A DNA stretch of 64,000 nt from contig NZ_QLMI01000002.1 of NCBI RefSeq assembly GCF_003259835.1, positions 411,302-475,301 on the forward strand, read 5' to 3'. The translations under genes were made by a program, and so were the position numbers. Origin of the DNA: Flavobacterium aquaticum. Its GTDB lineage: Bacteria; Bacteroidota; Bacteroidia; Flavobacteriales; Flavobacteriaceae. Shown here piece by piece: positions 20,024-28,351 of the stretch; position 1 is the first letter of the stretch, and every line of letters begins with the position of its first letter. The notes under the pieces are model-generated. The model saw nothing but the letters and a program-made list of their open reading frames with translations. It ran no database searches and was not told the DNA's origin.

Positions 20024-20980
20024 ATGGATACGAAAATTTTAATTATTGGTGCCTGTGGACAAATTGGTACCGAGCTTACTGCAAAACTTAGAGCTACCTA
20101 CGGAGTTAATAACGTTATTGCATCCGATATTAGAAAATTAGAAAATGATGTAGTTAATAACGGAATTTTTGAAGTAGTAAACGCTCTTGATTATAACCAA
20201 ATTGAGCATTTGCTAGAAAAATATCAAATTACCGATGTGTATTTAATGGCGGCTTTACTTTCGGCTACAGCTGAGAAAAATCCGGCTTTTGCTTGGGATT
20301 TGAATATGAATTCGTTATTCCATGTTTTGAATTTAGCTAAAGCAGGAAAAATTAAAAAGATATTTTGGCCTTCGAGTATAGCTGTTTTTGGACCTACAAC
20401 TCCAAGACAAAACACACCTCAATATACCGTGATGGAACCATCAACAGTTTACGGAATTTCGAAACAAACGGGTGAAAGATGGTGTGAATATTATCACAAA
20501 CAATATGGTGTAGATGTAAGAAGTATTCGTTATCCTGGCTTAATTAGTTGGAGTACTGAAGCTGGTGGAGGAACTACCGATTACGCAGTAGATATTTATC
20601 ACAAAGCGATTACCGATGGTAAATTTACGAGTTTCTTATCTGAAAATTCAGAATTACCTATGATGTATATGGACGATGCAATTAAAGCAACTATCGGAAT
20701 TATGCAAGCTCCAGCGGAACAAATTAAAATTCGTTCGTCTTATAATTTAGCTGCTATGAGTTTTACTCCGAAACAAATTGGTGAAGAAATTAAAAAACAC
20801 TATCCAAATTTCGAATTGAGCTACGAACCTGATTTCCGTCAGAAAATTGCAGATAGTTGGCCAGCAAGTATTAACGATACTTCGGCAAGAGAAGATTGGG
20901 GTTGGAAAAACGATTTCAATTTAGAAAATATGACCGTAGATATGTTCAAAAATTTAAAAGAACACATTTATAATAAATAA
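20024..20980 (+). CDS. Extended SDR, L-threonine 3-dehydrogenase / NDP-sugar-epimerase-like
   Basis: This 318-aa extended short-chain dehydrogenase starts at the ATG at 20024, giving MDTKILIIGACGQIGTELT with the GxxGxxG NAD-binding loop at residues 9-15. The catalytic triad pieces are SSIAVFGP and YGISKQTGERWCEYY (the YxxxK motif). The sequence SRYPGLISWSTEAGGGTTDYAVDIYHKA is close to the UDP-galactose-epimerase-like L-threonine dehydrogenases of Bacteroidota, which oxidise threonine to 2-amino-3-ketobutyrate (no kbl partner is in the window). Threonine dehydrogenase is the best guess; NDP-sugar epimerase is the alternative. A terminator follows at 20982. Confidence 0.8.
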   Translation: MDTKILIIGACGQIGTELTAKLRATYGVNNVIASDIRKLENDVVNNGIFEVVNALDYNQIEHLLEKYQITDVYLMAALLSATAEKNPAFAWDLNMNSLFHVLNLAKAGKIKKIFWPSSIAVFGPTTPRQNTPQYTVMEPSTVYGISKQTGERWCEYYHKQYGVDVRSIRYPGLISWSTEAGGGTTDYAVDIYHKAITDGKFTSFLSENSELPMMYMDDAIKATIGIMQAPAEQIKIRSSYNLAAMSFTPKQIGEEIKKHYPNFELSYEPDFRQKIADSWPASINDTSAREDWGWKNDFNLENMTVDMFKNLKEHIYNK

Positions 20981-20981
20981 A

Positions 20982-21009
20982 AAAACGTCCCGAAATATCG
21001 GGACGTTTT
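20982..21009. terminator. Bidirectional terminator between SDR and globin-like lipoprotein genes
   Basis: AAAACGTCCCGA and TCGGGACGTTTT form a perfect 12-bp stem with an AATA loop, between two convergent stops. Confidence 0.88.
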
Positions 21010-21030
21010 CCATTAAAACAAAAAACAAAC

Positions 21031-21612
21031 TTACTCCTGAACGATAGGAGCTCTCAATGATTCTAATACCGCAACAACTTCACCGATCAAAACAGGGTCA
21101 GTAACTCCGTTTAAACCTGCTGCTGCACCTACATATCCTATAAATTTATCGTATTCGGCATCATTAGATTTTTTACCCATACGTGGATTTTGAGCTGGAT
21201 CGTGTGCTGCCACCATATTTAAACCTGTATAGGTATTTGTAGCACCACCACCTGTATTTGCCGAAAAGAAATCGGTTAAATTATCACTCAAAATTGCTAC
21301 GTTAGTAGTATTTCCACTTAACGCTTCTGAAATTACTGGTGCAAAATGTTGCCCTAAGTTACCTTCTGCTCCCACAACAATGTCAGAAACAATTAAAGTA
21401 ATAGTTGAATCCACTACAGAACGATAACTTAAACGTCCTTGTTCGATCATTTGACCTGGATTGTTAGGATCAGCAACCATTGTTGTTCCTCCTAATTTTG
21501 CATACAAAGATGTTGGTTCTGGTGCTTGATCATCATCGTCATTACACGAAGTAACAAACGCTCCCGAAGCAATAAATAATGCCAATAAGGCTAGTTTTGA
21601 AAAATTTTTCAT
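21031..21612 (-). CDS. Lipoprotein with truncated-globin-like (group I) domain
   Basis: This 193-aa protein has a lipoprotein signal with lipobox TSC (Cys23), then NDDDDQ, an acidic patch like the surface-export signals of Bacteroidota lipoproteins. The mature part resembles truncated haemoglobin: SLYAKLGG (residues 35-42), RSVVDSTITLIVSD (64-77), then LTDFFSANTGGGATNTYTGLNM (near 112-133) and VAAH, with His137 in the proximal-haem place. TrHb proteins bind haem and O2 or NO; a secreted, lipid-anchored form is unusual. The normal distal motif cannot be confirmed by eye. It is followed on the transcript by a possible second subunit partner upstream at 21631-22068 (19-base gap). Confidence 0.6.
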   Translation of the reverse strand: MKNFSKLALLALFIASGAFVTSCNDDDDQAPEPTSLYAKLGGTTMVADPNNPGQMIEQGRLSYRSVVDSTITLIVSDIVVGAEGNLGQHFAPVISEALSGNTTNVAILSDNLTDFFSANTGGGATNTYTGLNMVAAHDPAQNPRMGKKSNDAEYDKFIGYVGAAAGLNGVTDPVLIGEVVAVLESLRAPIVQE

Positions 21613-21630
21613 AGTAATAGTATTTAGAAA

Positions 21631-22068
21631 TTAATTAAAAATTCGTTGGATTCCTCTTGAAAATTTATAACTGAAACTATCCTCAGTCATTACTGGACAA
21701 GCCTTTTTGTTTTCTAATTCTTTTGGAAGCACAAAACGTTCTGCTTTGTAATTTCCCATCGCCATAAGCTTATTATAAATGGTTTTTGAATCTGCAACCT
21801 TGATGTCATGAAAGTAAACTAATACGCCTGTTTCTTTATTTAATCTATCGGTTTTTACTCCTGGAATGGATTTTAAATTTCGATGAATTTCTTTCGCTTT
21901 GAGCGAATCTATAGGTTCTTTGAAGTCAATTCGACTAATTTGTAATGAAGCATTATCCACTTCTAGCGGTTTCGCAGTTGCGATGTGAACTACTAAAATC
22001 AAAAATAGAAGGAAGAAAATCATGAAAATACTCCCTACTGCAATTTTAAGTTTTTTACTAATTTTCAT
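21631..22068 (-). CDS. Small membrane-anchored protein with HMA-like fold
   Basis: This 145-aa protein has one strong N-terminal hydrophobic helix (about residues 11-30). The soluble part includes IHRNLKSIPGVKTDRLNKETGVLVYFHD, whose beta-alpha-beta spacing (SIPGV, then a GVxVxF strand) resembles heavy-metal-associated (HMA) domains, but the metal-binding CxxC pair is missing. A Cys-Pro (ACPVMTEDSF) follows at the end. It precedes the globin-like lipoprotein by 19 bases on the same strand, so the pair is probably an operon. Function is not known; the fold call is from pattern and should be modelled. Confidence 0.55.
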   Translation of the reverse strand: MKISKKLKIAVGSIFMIFFLLFLILVVHIATAKPLEVDNASLQISRIDFKEPIDSLKAKEIHRNLKSIPGVKTDRLNKETGVLVYFHDIKVADSKTIYNKLMAMGNYKAERFVLPKELENKKACPVMTEDSFSYKFSRGIQRIFN

Positions 22069-22168
22069 TTTTTTTGAGATTTTTGTTTAGATGTATTTAC
22101 GAGAACTAAATCACCTTGGTTTTCACAAACAGAAAAAAAATTAAATTTTTAACATTTAGACATAAAAA

Positions 22169-22194
22169 ATCCCAAGACGAAATATCTTGGGATT
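22169..22194 (-). terminator. Terminator after the NTF2-like lipoprotein gene
   Basis: AATCCCAAGA and TCTTGGGATT pair (10 bp, CGAAATA loop) and are followed on the minus strand by T6, 21 bases past the stop of the 22215 gene. Confidence 0.85.
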
Positions 22195-22214
22195 AACTAT
22201 TATTTATGTTTGTT

Positions 22215-22715
22215 TTATTTCTTTTCGGAAAGAATTTTGTCTTCAATTATTGATTTTATTTTCACAACTTCGTCCACATTATCATTTGGAACCGTCATCG
22301 AAAGCACATAATGTTTGATTTTCCATTGTCCGTTTTCTTGAGTCAAAACACCGGAACCACGACAAATTTTCATTTGCGTATTTAATAATTCATCAAACCA
22401 AACAATTTTTCCGTTTTCGCTAAAATAGATATTGCGTTCGATTGCTTTAAAGTTCCATGCTTTTCCTTTATCAAAATAAGGTTTTGCAAACGCTTGAAAT
22501 TGCTTTTTATTCCAGTTTTCAGTAGCATCAGTTCCAATGAAAATCGATTCCTCTGACATCGCTCCAAAATACGCTTCATAATTTGCAACTGCTGCCGCTT
22601 TATGCCAATTATCTAAAATAGTGGTAATGTTTTGTTTTTCGGATTGAAGCTTTTCCTCGCAGGGTTTGCAGGAGAAAACTAGAGTTGTTAGGAGTAGGAT
22701 GATTAGTTTTTTCAT
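22215..22715 (-). CDS. NTF2/SnoaL-like lipoprotein
   Basis: This 166-aa protein has a lipoprotein signal (MKKLIILLLTTLVFSC, Cys16). The mature part matches the NTF2-like cone of DUF4440/SnoaL proteins: an opening helix (ILDNWHKAAAVANYEAYFGAM), then ESIFIGTDATENWNKKQFQAFAKPYF and WKIKHYVLSM at the end. Such proteins can bind small ligands or act as enzymes; none of the residues visible here fixes a substrate. It starts 1 base after the aldehyde dehydrogenase stop, so both are co-transcribed. Confidence 0.75.
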   Translation of the reverse strand: MKKLIILLLTTLVFSCKPCEEKLQSEKQNITTILDNWHKAAAVANYEAYFGAMSEESIFIGTDATENWNKKQFQAFAKPYFDKGKAWNFKAIERNIYFSENGKIVWFDELLNTQMKICRGSGVLTQENGQWKIKHYVLSMTVPNDNVDEVVKIKSIIEDKILSEKK

Positions 22716-22716
22716 A

Positions 22717-24006
22717 TTAAAAAGTGTTAATTACAACTGTTTTCACATTCACAAATTCTTTAATTCCGTCTTCGGCTAATTCTCTTCCGTAGCCTGACTT
22801 TTTGATGCCACCAAAAGGTAATCTTGGGTCGGATTTTACCATTTCGTTGATAAAAACGGCTCCTTCATTAAAAGCAGATATCTTGGTTTTGATGAAATCA
22901 ATGTCTTGCGTAAAGATTGAAACCCCTAAACCAAATTCTGATTGGTTACTTAATTCGATGGCTTCTTCAAGGGTTTTGAAAGTTTTGATGGCGGCCACAG
23001 GTCCGAAAGTTTCTTCATTGAAAACTGGCATTTCTATTGTTACTTTTGTTAAAATTGTAGGTTCATAAAAAGCTTCCTTTCTATTTCCGCCAACAATTAG
23101 CTTAGCTCCCATTTGAATGGATTTTTGAACTTGAACTTCTAATTCTTCGGCTAAATCAACTCGAGCTAACGAACCAATTTGCGTTTCTTTATCTAACGGA
23201 TTTCCAGTTTTTAAGTTTTGAATCGCAACTTTGAATTTTGCTACAAACTCTTCTGCAATCTTTTCATGAACTAAAAATCGTTTCGCTGCGATACAACTTT
23301 GACCAGCATTTTGCATTCGCGCATTAACAGCTGTTGCTACTGCTTTTTCGAGATTGGAGTCTTCTAAAATTATAAAAGCATTGCTTCCGCCTAATTCTAA
23401 AACACATTTTTTTAAGTGTTTTCCGGCTTCAGTAGCTACTGCGATTCCGGCTTGTTCGCTTCCTGTTAAAGAAACGGCTTTAATAATTGGATTTGCAATG
23501 ATATTTGCTACTTGGCTACTTGGAATAGGTAAGTCTTGATAACAACCTTTTGGAAAACCTGCTTGTTCAAATATTTCTTGAATTAATTGGGCTGATTTAG
23601 GAACATTGCTTGCGTGTTTTACTACAACTGTATTTCCTGCAATTAGTGTTGGAACAGCAAATCGGAATACTTGCCAAAATGGAAAATTCCATGGCATTAC
23701 GCCTAAAATAACTCCTAAAGGTTCGTAGGTAATAAAACTTTCTGAAGCATCGGTTTTTATGTTTTTTGTGGCTAAAAAGGTTTCAGCATTTTCAAAATAG
23801 TAATTGCATAAAAGAGCACATTTTTCAACCTCAGCAATGGCTTGTAAAATGGGTTTATGCATTTCAGTAGTGATGCAAGTTGCGTATTCCTCTTTGTTTT
23901 CTAAAAGTAATTGAGCTAATTGAGGCAAAAAAGAAATTCGATTTTGAATACTTAAATTACACCAAGAATGCTGTGTGTTTTCTGAAATTTTTAAAAGATT
24001 TTGCAT
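22717..24006 (-). CDS. NAD(P)-dependent aldehyde dehydrogenase, succinate-semialdehyde-type
   Basis: This 429-aa ALDH-superfamily enzyme oxidises an aldehyde to the acid. The visible landmarks are MPWNFPFWQVFRFAVPTLIAGN (cofactor-site Asn in PWNFP), the VKHASNVPKSA segment, the SLTGSEQAG loop, ELGGSNAFII with the general-base Glu, and NAGQSCIAAKRF with the nucleophile Cys. It closes with LPFGGIKKSGYGRELAEDGIKEFVN, typical of succinate-semialdehyde dehydrogenases. The N-terminus lacks about 20 residues found in many relatives. Substrate is inferred; gamma-aminobutyrate or similar amine catabolism is possible. Confidence 0.85.
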   Translation of the reverse strand: MQNLLKISENTQHSWCNLSIQNRISFLPQLAQLLLENKEEYATCITTEMHKPILQAIAEVEKCALLCNYYFENAETFLATKNIKTDASESFITYEPLGVILGVMPWNFPFWQVFRFAVPTLIAGNTVVVKHASNVPKSAQLIQEIFEQAGFPKGCYQDLPIPSSQVANIIANPIIKAVSLTGSEQAGIAVATEAGKHLKKCVLELGGSNAFIILEDSNLEKAVATAVNARMQNAGQSCIAAKRFLVHEKIAEEFVAKFKVAIQNLKTGNPLDKETQIGSLARVDLAEELEVQVQKSIQMGAKLIVGGNRKEAFYEPTILTKVTIEMPVFNEETFGPVAAIKTFKTLEEAIELSNQSEFGLGVSIFTQDIDFIKTKISAFNEGAVFINEMVKSDPRLPFGGIKKSGYGRELAEDGIKEFVNVKTVVINTF

Positions 24007-24044
24007 GCTGAAAGGTTTTTGTAAAAATACTAATTTTAATTGAA

Positions 24045-24150
24045 AACGAGGTTCGCGTTAGGGATTGCAGTGGAAATCCTTTGTTTGTAAAATTGCCAAA
24101 TTTTATAAACAAAGATTGTAACGGAAAGCCCGACCCTTGTGGGAACGCCC
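24045..24150. repeat. Flavobacterial dispersed intergenic element with central hairpin
   Basis: The stretch reads GTTCGCGTTAGGGATTGCAG, then a strong hairpin (CTTTGTTTGTAAAATT, loop GCCA, AATTTTATAAACAAAG; 16 pairs with one G-T), and closes with GATTGTAACGGAAAGCCCGA and a GGGAACGCCC end. The two GATTG(C/T)A(G/A)(T/C)GGAAA copies flank the hairpin. I recall elements of this layout from many Flavobacterium intergenic regions; it could correspond to an Rfam Flavobacteria motif, but this was not checked. It lies in the divergent gap between the ALDH and 2OG-oxygenase genes. Confidence 0.6.
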
Positions 24151-24169
24151 AAATTAAGAAAGGAAATGA

Positions 24170-24177
24170 TATCTTTG
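24170..24177 (+). promoter_or_regulatory. -7 box for the 2OG oxygenase; decides its start codon
   Basis: TATCTTTG fits TAnnTTTG. The ATG at 24179 would lie upstream of the expected transcription start, so the ATG at 24203 is preferred. Confidence 0.6.
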
Positions 24178-24202
24178 TATGGTATTTTACAACATAAATA
24201 AA

Positions 24203-24796
24203 ATGGAAGATTGTTTTGAAACCTTAATTTCGAGTTATTTGGATTCGAAAGTGGGCATTGTGGAACATTTTGTATCGGAAGAATTAGCGCAACATTTGGT
24301 AAAGAGATTGTTTGAATTGAAAGAACAAAATTTACTAAAAGCCGCTGGAATAGGAAATGCCGCGAAACTAACTCAGAATTCGGCAATACGAAGCGATGCG
24401 ATTTATTGGTTAGACAGAGCGAACAATAACGAACATGAAAATGCATTTTTAGATCAAGTAGATGCTTTTGTGTCGTATTTGAACCGCAGTTGTTATACTG
24501 GAATTACGGGTTATGAATTTCATTTTGCGTTGTTTGATAAAGGCAGTTTTTACCGAAAACATTTAGATCAGTTTCAAGATAATTCGAGTCGACAATTTTC
24601 TATGATTACGTATTTGAATGAAAATTGGCAACCAAAAGATGGTGGCGAATTGTGTATTTATGATGGTGATGTAACTCAAAAAATAGCTCCAACCAACAGA
24701 AAAACGGTGTTTTTTAAAAGCAATGAATTGGTTCATGAGGTATTAGAAAGTCACAAACCTAGATTGAGTGTTACAGGTTGGTTGAGACGAGATTAA
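24203..24796 (+). CDS. 2-oxoglutarate/Fe(II)-dependent dioxygenase (prolyl 4-hydroxylase-like)
   Basis: The 197-aa protein has the HxD iron motif in YRKHLDQF (His114-x-Asp type) and a distal His in LVHEVLESHKPRLSVTGWLRR, where the Arg would bind 2-oxoglutarate. The segment SMITYLNENWQPKDGGELCIYD is typical of the P4Hc/2OG-FeII_Oxy_3 families (prolyl hydroxylases and related enzymes). The substrate is not deducible. Start chosen at 24203 because of the -7 box at 24170. A terminator follows at 24801. Confidence 0.85.
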   Translation: MEDCFETLISSYLDSKVGIVEHFVSEELAQHLVKRLFELKEQNLLKAAGIGNAAKLTQNSAIRSDAIYWLDRANNNEHENAFLDQVDAFVSYLNRSCYTGITGYEFHFALFDKGSFYRKHLDQFQDNSSRQFSMITYLNENWQPKDGGELCIYDGDVTQKIAPTNRKTVFFKSNELVHEVLESHKPRLSVTGWLRRD

Positions 24797-24800
24797 AATA

Positions 24801-24829
24801 AAAAAAGCCAGTTTTTCAACTGGCTTTTT
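24801..24829. terminator. Bidirectional terminator
   Basis: AAAAGCCAGTT and AACTGGCTTTT pair around a TTTC loop, between the convergent oxygenase and T9SS gene stops, with A and T runs outside. Confidence 0.85.
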
Positions 24830-24845
24830 CGATGAAAAAACAAAA

Positions 24846-27800
24846 CTATTTAACAACCAACTTTTTTGTAATTCCTTCTGAAGTTTTAACTAGATAAACT
24901 CCTGTTTGTAATTTTGATGTATTAATACTTAATGCTTCTTTTTCTGAAAGGATTAATTTTCCTGTTACATCATACAATTCAATATCTGCCACTCTGTTGA
25001 AAAATACTAATTCTGAATTTGATGCTGGATTTGGGAAAATCACGAAAGTTTTTGGTTCTGCATTTAAATCAGGATTTGACAATGTATTTTCATCCACTTC
25101 GTAAATAGTAATGGTTCCGCTGATTTCGTTTGCCACTAAAATATAACCTTTACCTGTTGCACTATTTGCTGGAGCAATGTAAGTAATTCCTTCTGGACCG
25201 TGATCTCCTGAATAAGCTGAAGTACTTCTTGAATTTTTATAATCTACAAAAACTGGATTATTCGGATTGGTAATATTATAAACCATAACACCACCCACTC
25301 GTTCTAAAGAAACGAAAGCAAAAGTTTCGGTTGCTATTTGAGCAATTGTTACACCTTCTGGCTCTGGACCTTTTGCACGACTTCTTCCTTTAGGAGTGTT
25401 ATCTTCGTGATCTGCGTTAAAAAGTGTTGGCAAATTTGTTGCTGTATATCTTTCAAAATCATCGCCACTGTCAAAAACTATCTGTTTTGTAGTTGTATTG
25501 AAAATAGAAAACGAACGAGTTCCTACACAATGAATGGTTTCAAATTGTGCATCTGCATCTGTATTTCCGTTAAGATTTGTTGCTCTAAATCTTCCTAAAT
25601 TGTGATTTTGTTTTAAAACGGTAGCATTTGGAAATATTGCAGCATCTAAGCTATAAGCTCCTGAACTAACGGCAACTCTTTCTGTAAAAGCACCATATTC
25701 TTTTTCGTCACCTTCGTTTGCAGTAACTAAAAATGTTGTTCCGCCCACGCTATAACTTGCCACTGCATCAGGAATATAATACGCTTGAATAGGCCAATTC
25801 GCAATTAAAACCTGTCCGTTATTATCTGAAACATCAAATCCATTACCTGGTAAACTGATGTCTTTTATTCCTAATGCCCAAATGTCTGAAATGGTATTGT
25901 TTGTTAAATTAATTTCGGCAATTGCATTATTTTCTTGTAAGGTTACCCAAGCTTTTTGAGAATCAGCACTTATCGTGATATATTCTGGCTCAAAATCTTG
26001 AGATAAAGTACTTGTTGATTTTAATTTTCTAACTCCAGAAGCAATTAATGTAGCTTCTTGAGCATTATAAGTCGTAAATAATAACGTTGTCACATTTGAT
26101 TGCGATAAAGTTGCAATTCCTCCAGAAATATCAATAATACTTACCGAACCTTCTGGGTCAATGGAATAATCTGTATTTGGTTGTCCTTCATTGGCAGTCA
26201 TAACTTTTGTTCCGTCTGGAGAAAAAGTAATCATATCTGGAAGCGCTCCTACAGTTACTTGATTTAAAAATGTTCCATTCGTATCGAAAAACACAACCGA
26301 ACCATTTAATGTTTCATCAGCATTTGGTGAAGCCACTGCAACAATTCCGTTTTTAACTGCAACGCTTGTAACTCCTCCGTAAGGGTTAATATTTACAGAA
26401 TTGATTACTGAAAGATTGGTTGGATTTGAAAAATCGATAATATCTAAATATCCTGCTACTGCACTCGTAGTAAACAAACGTTGCGATGCAGCATCATGTA
26501 CTACGATTTCGCAAGTACTAGTATTAGCTCCTGAAGGATCAAAACTTCCGATGTAATTCAATTCGATTTGATTGCTTGGAATTGGAGCCTGACTATCATT
26601 ATCAACGATATAAATAGTAGTGGTTGGAGTTCCAGAAATTGAAATTCCAGATGCGCTTTCTAAACTTAACACGAAATATTCTGAATGCTGTTCTTCTAAA
26701 CTGTCATCAATAATTGGAATATTAATAGTTTGAGTTGCTGGTGTAGATTCTGTTATGAAAATAGTTTGCGATGATAATGTAAAATCAGCATTATCTGCGG
26801 TACTAAATGGTGCCGATTTTACTACTAAATCTACCAAACTAGTTGCTGGGTTTGCAACATTTAATACCAATGATAACATTCCTTGATTTTCGTTTACTGT
26901 AATGAAATTTGAAGCAAAAGAAATACTAGGATTTGCTGTTGTGAAAATTCCAGATTGTGTAGTTGTAATTCCGTTATCATTTAAATCTTCAACTGTATTT
27001 GCTAATAGAGCAACATAATACGTTTGATTAACTGTTAAATTGGCAAGTGGCGTTATAGAAATTACATTTCCTAAAATCGTAGCATCAAATGGAACGATTG
27101 CTCCAGTTGCATTATTCAAACGTAATTCAACCACATCGTCAACATTATTATTATCGATTACACTATTATCTGCTAATCGAATAGCTTCATTAAAAGAAAT
27201 GGTTGGAACTACATTCGTTGCCACATTTGTAGCGTTATTTAAAGGAAATAAAGTTGCTAAAGGCGCAATAACATCAGCACCTCCAAAAGTTGTACCTTCT
27301 AAAGTAAAGTTATCAAATCGATTATTCCCAACAGTTCCACCTGTACCTTGTTGAAATTCCACTTTCAATTTAAAATTTGGATTGTTATCGGTAGCGTCAA
27401 TTCCTGAAAAATCTAAAGTCGCTAATGCTGGATCTCCATTATTTGGAATGACATTAGTAAAAGGAAGATAATTTGTTCCATCAATAGAATAGGACCAAAC
27501 TTGAGTTCCTGCACCAGAACCTGAACGACGAGTTGCAAATTTTACAATACAGTTTTCATAACCAGTAGTCGGCAATGTAAATTCTAAAGCGCCACCAATA
27601 GGATCGTTAAATCGCAAATGCGTTCCTGAAGCATCGCTGTTTCTTGCGTTTAAATTTAAAACATTAAAATTTTGTCCTGTTCCATTGGCAAAATCAATTA
27701 CACTAATTCCTCCTGGAATAGCAATCAAACTTGCGCCACCAAGCGTTTGACTTGGCGCTGTAATTGTCGCAATTGATGAACTATTATTAAAGTTCCAATA

Positions 27801-27896
27801 ATGTACTAATGTTTGTGCGTAAGTAGTAGAAACAAACAATACCAAAAAAAGCGACAAGATGTTGCTTTTCCTTTTTACTGTGTAATTTTTATTCAT
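24846..27896 (-). CDS. Large secreted choice-of-anchor I protein with T9SS sorting tail
   Basis: This 1016-aa protein has a signal peptide ending near TTYAQ. In order: a choice-of-anchor-like beta module (about 30-200), an Ig-like Big_5 domain (LFPLNNATNVATNVVPTIS, about 205-320), a Calx-beta-like domain (ISFASNFITVNENQGML to about 435), and a beta-propeller part with DMITFSPDGTKVMTANEGQP, FDPEGSVSIID and GYILVANEISGTITIYEVD, the choice-of-anchor I region. It ends with a type A T9SS tail (FVIFPNPASNSELVFFN, GKLILSEKE, LQTGVYLVKTSEG). It should be secreted or cell-surface; related proteins include phosphatase-like or cell-adhesion proteins. Activity unknown. Confidence 0.85.
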   Translation of the reverse strand: MNKNYTVKRKSNILSLFLVLFVSTTYAQTLVHYWNFNNSSSIATITAPSQTLGGASLIAIPGGISVIDFANGTGQNFNVLNLNARNSDASGTHLRFNDPIGGALEFTLPTTGYENCIVKFATRRSGSGAGTQVWSYSIDGTNYLPFTNVIPNNGDPALATLDFSGIDATDNNPNFKLKVEFQQGTGGTVGNNRFDNFTLEGTTFGGADVIAPLATLFPLNNATNVATNVVPTISFNEAIRLADNSVIDNNNVDDVVELRLNNATGAIVPFDATILGNVISITPLANLTVNQTYYVALLANTVEDLNDNGITTTQSGIFTTANPSISFASNFITVNENQGMLSLVLNVANPATSLVDLVVKSAPFSTADNADFTLSSQTIFITESTPATQTINIPIIDDSLEEQHSEYFVLSLESASGISISGTPTTTIYIVDNDSQAPIPSNQIELNYIGSFDPSGANTSTCEIVVHDAASQRLFTTSAVAGYLDIIDFSNPTNLSVINSVNINPYGGVTSVAVKNGIVAVASPNADETLNGSVVFFDTNGTFLNQVTVGALPDMITFSPDGTKVMTANEGQPNTDYSIDPEGSVSIIDISGGIATLSQSNVTTLLFTTYNAQEATLIASGVRKLKSTSTLSQDFEPEYITISADSQKAWVTLQENNAIAEINLTNNTISDIWALGIKDISLPGNGFDVSDNNGQVLIANWPIQAYYIPDAVASYSVGGTTFLVTANEGDEKEYGAFTERVAVSSGAYSLDAAIFPNATVLKQNHNLGRFRATNLNGNTDADAQFETIHCVGTRSFSIFNTTTKQIVFDSGDDFERYTATNLPTLFNADHEDNTPKGRSRAKGPEPEGVTIAQIATETFAFVSLERVGGVMVYNITNPNNPVFVDYKNSRSTSAYSGDHGPEGITYIAPANSATGKGYILVANEISGTITIYEVDENTLSNPDLNAEPKTFVIFPNPASNSELVFFNRVADIELYDVTGKLILSEKEALSINTSKLQTGVYLVKTSEGITKKLVVK

Positions 27897-28063
27897 TTTT
27901 GTGTTGATTAATGTTGCACAAAATTGAATTTCAAAAGTTATAAGGAAGTGAATTAAAAAATAAGAAAGTATTAAATTACTACTATCTATTATTTTCTAAA
28001 GGTTAAGCGATAATATTTTAATAATATTATGGAAAAGATTCGATTTCATTTTGATAATATAAA

Positions 28064-28094
28064 AAAAGAGCAACACTTTAGTATTGCTCTTTTT
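28064..28094 (-). terminator. Terminator after the tRNA-Asn pair
   Basis: AAAAAGAGCAA and TTGCTCTTTTT form an 11-bp stem with a 9-base loop, just downstream (minus strand) of the second tRNA-Asn. Confidence 0.85.
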
Positions 28095-28095
28095 G

Positions 28096-28169
28096 CTCCC
28101 CCTCTTGGGCTCGAACCAAGGACCCTCTGATTAACAGTCAGATGCTCTAACCAACTGAGCTAAGGAGGA
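28096..28169 (-). tRNA. tRNA-Asn (GTT)
   Basis: The 74-base gene on the minus strand folds as a cloverleaf: acceptor TCCTCCT/AGGGGGA, anticodon loop CTGTTAA with anticodon GTT, T arm CTTGG-TTCGAGC-CCAAG. The discriminator is G and the 3' CCA is not encoded. It is the second of two identical copies read from the promoter at 28304. Confidence 0.97.
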
Positions 28170-28205
28170 ATCACCTCAAAGGTTTATATTGTGCTTAAAA
28201 GTTTG

Positions 28206-28279
28206 CTCCCCCTCTTGGGCTCGAACCAAGGACCCTCTGATTAACAGTCAGATGCTCTAACCAACTGAGCTAAGGAGGA
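28206..28279 (-). tRNA. tRNA-Asn (GTT), tandem copy
   Basis: This 74-base gene is identical over its length to the copy at 28096-28169, with a 36-base spacer between them. Anticodon GTT, 3' CCA not encoded. It is promoter-proximal (promoter 28304-28333). Confidence 0.97.
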
Positions 28280-28303
28280 AGTTGTATATCTTTTAAGCGA
28301 GTG

Positions 28304-28333
28304 CAAATATAAACTGATTTTTTGTTATCGCAA
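28304..28333 (-). promoter_or_regulatory. Promoter for the tandem tRNA-Asn genes (TTG-N19-TATATTTG)
   Basis: On the minus strand, TTG at 28333-28331, 19 bases, TATATTTG at 28311-28304, 24 bases before the first tRNA. It is among the best consensus promoters in the window. Confidence 0.78.
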
Positions 28334-28351
28334 ATTATTTTATTGAAAAAA

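Noticed and set aside
24036..24446. Open frame on the minus strand, 136 aa
   Set aside because: It runs antisense through the 2OG oxygenase and the dispersed element and has no recognisable family or signal.
28096..28279. CRISPR-like array from two identical segments
   Set aside because: The segments are tRNA-Asn genes with full cloverleaf structure; only two copies and no spacers of CRISPR type.
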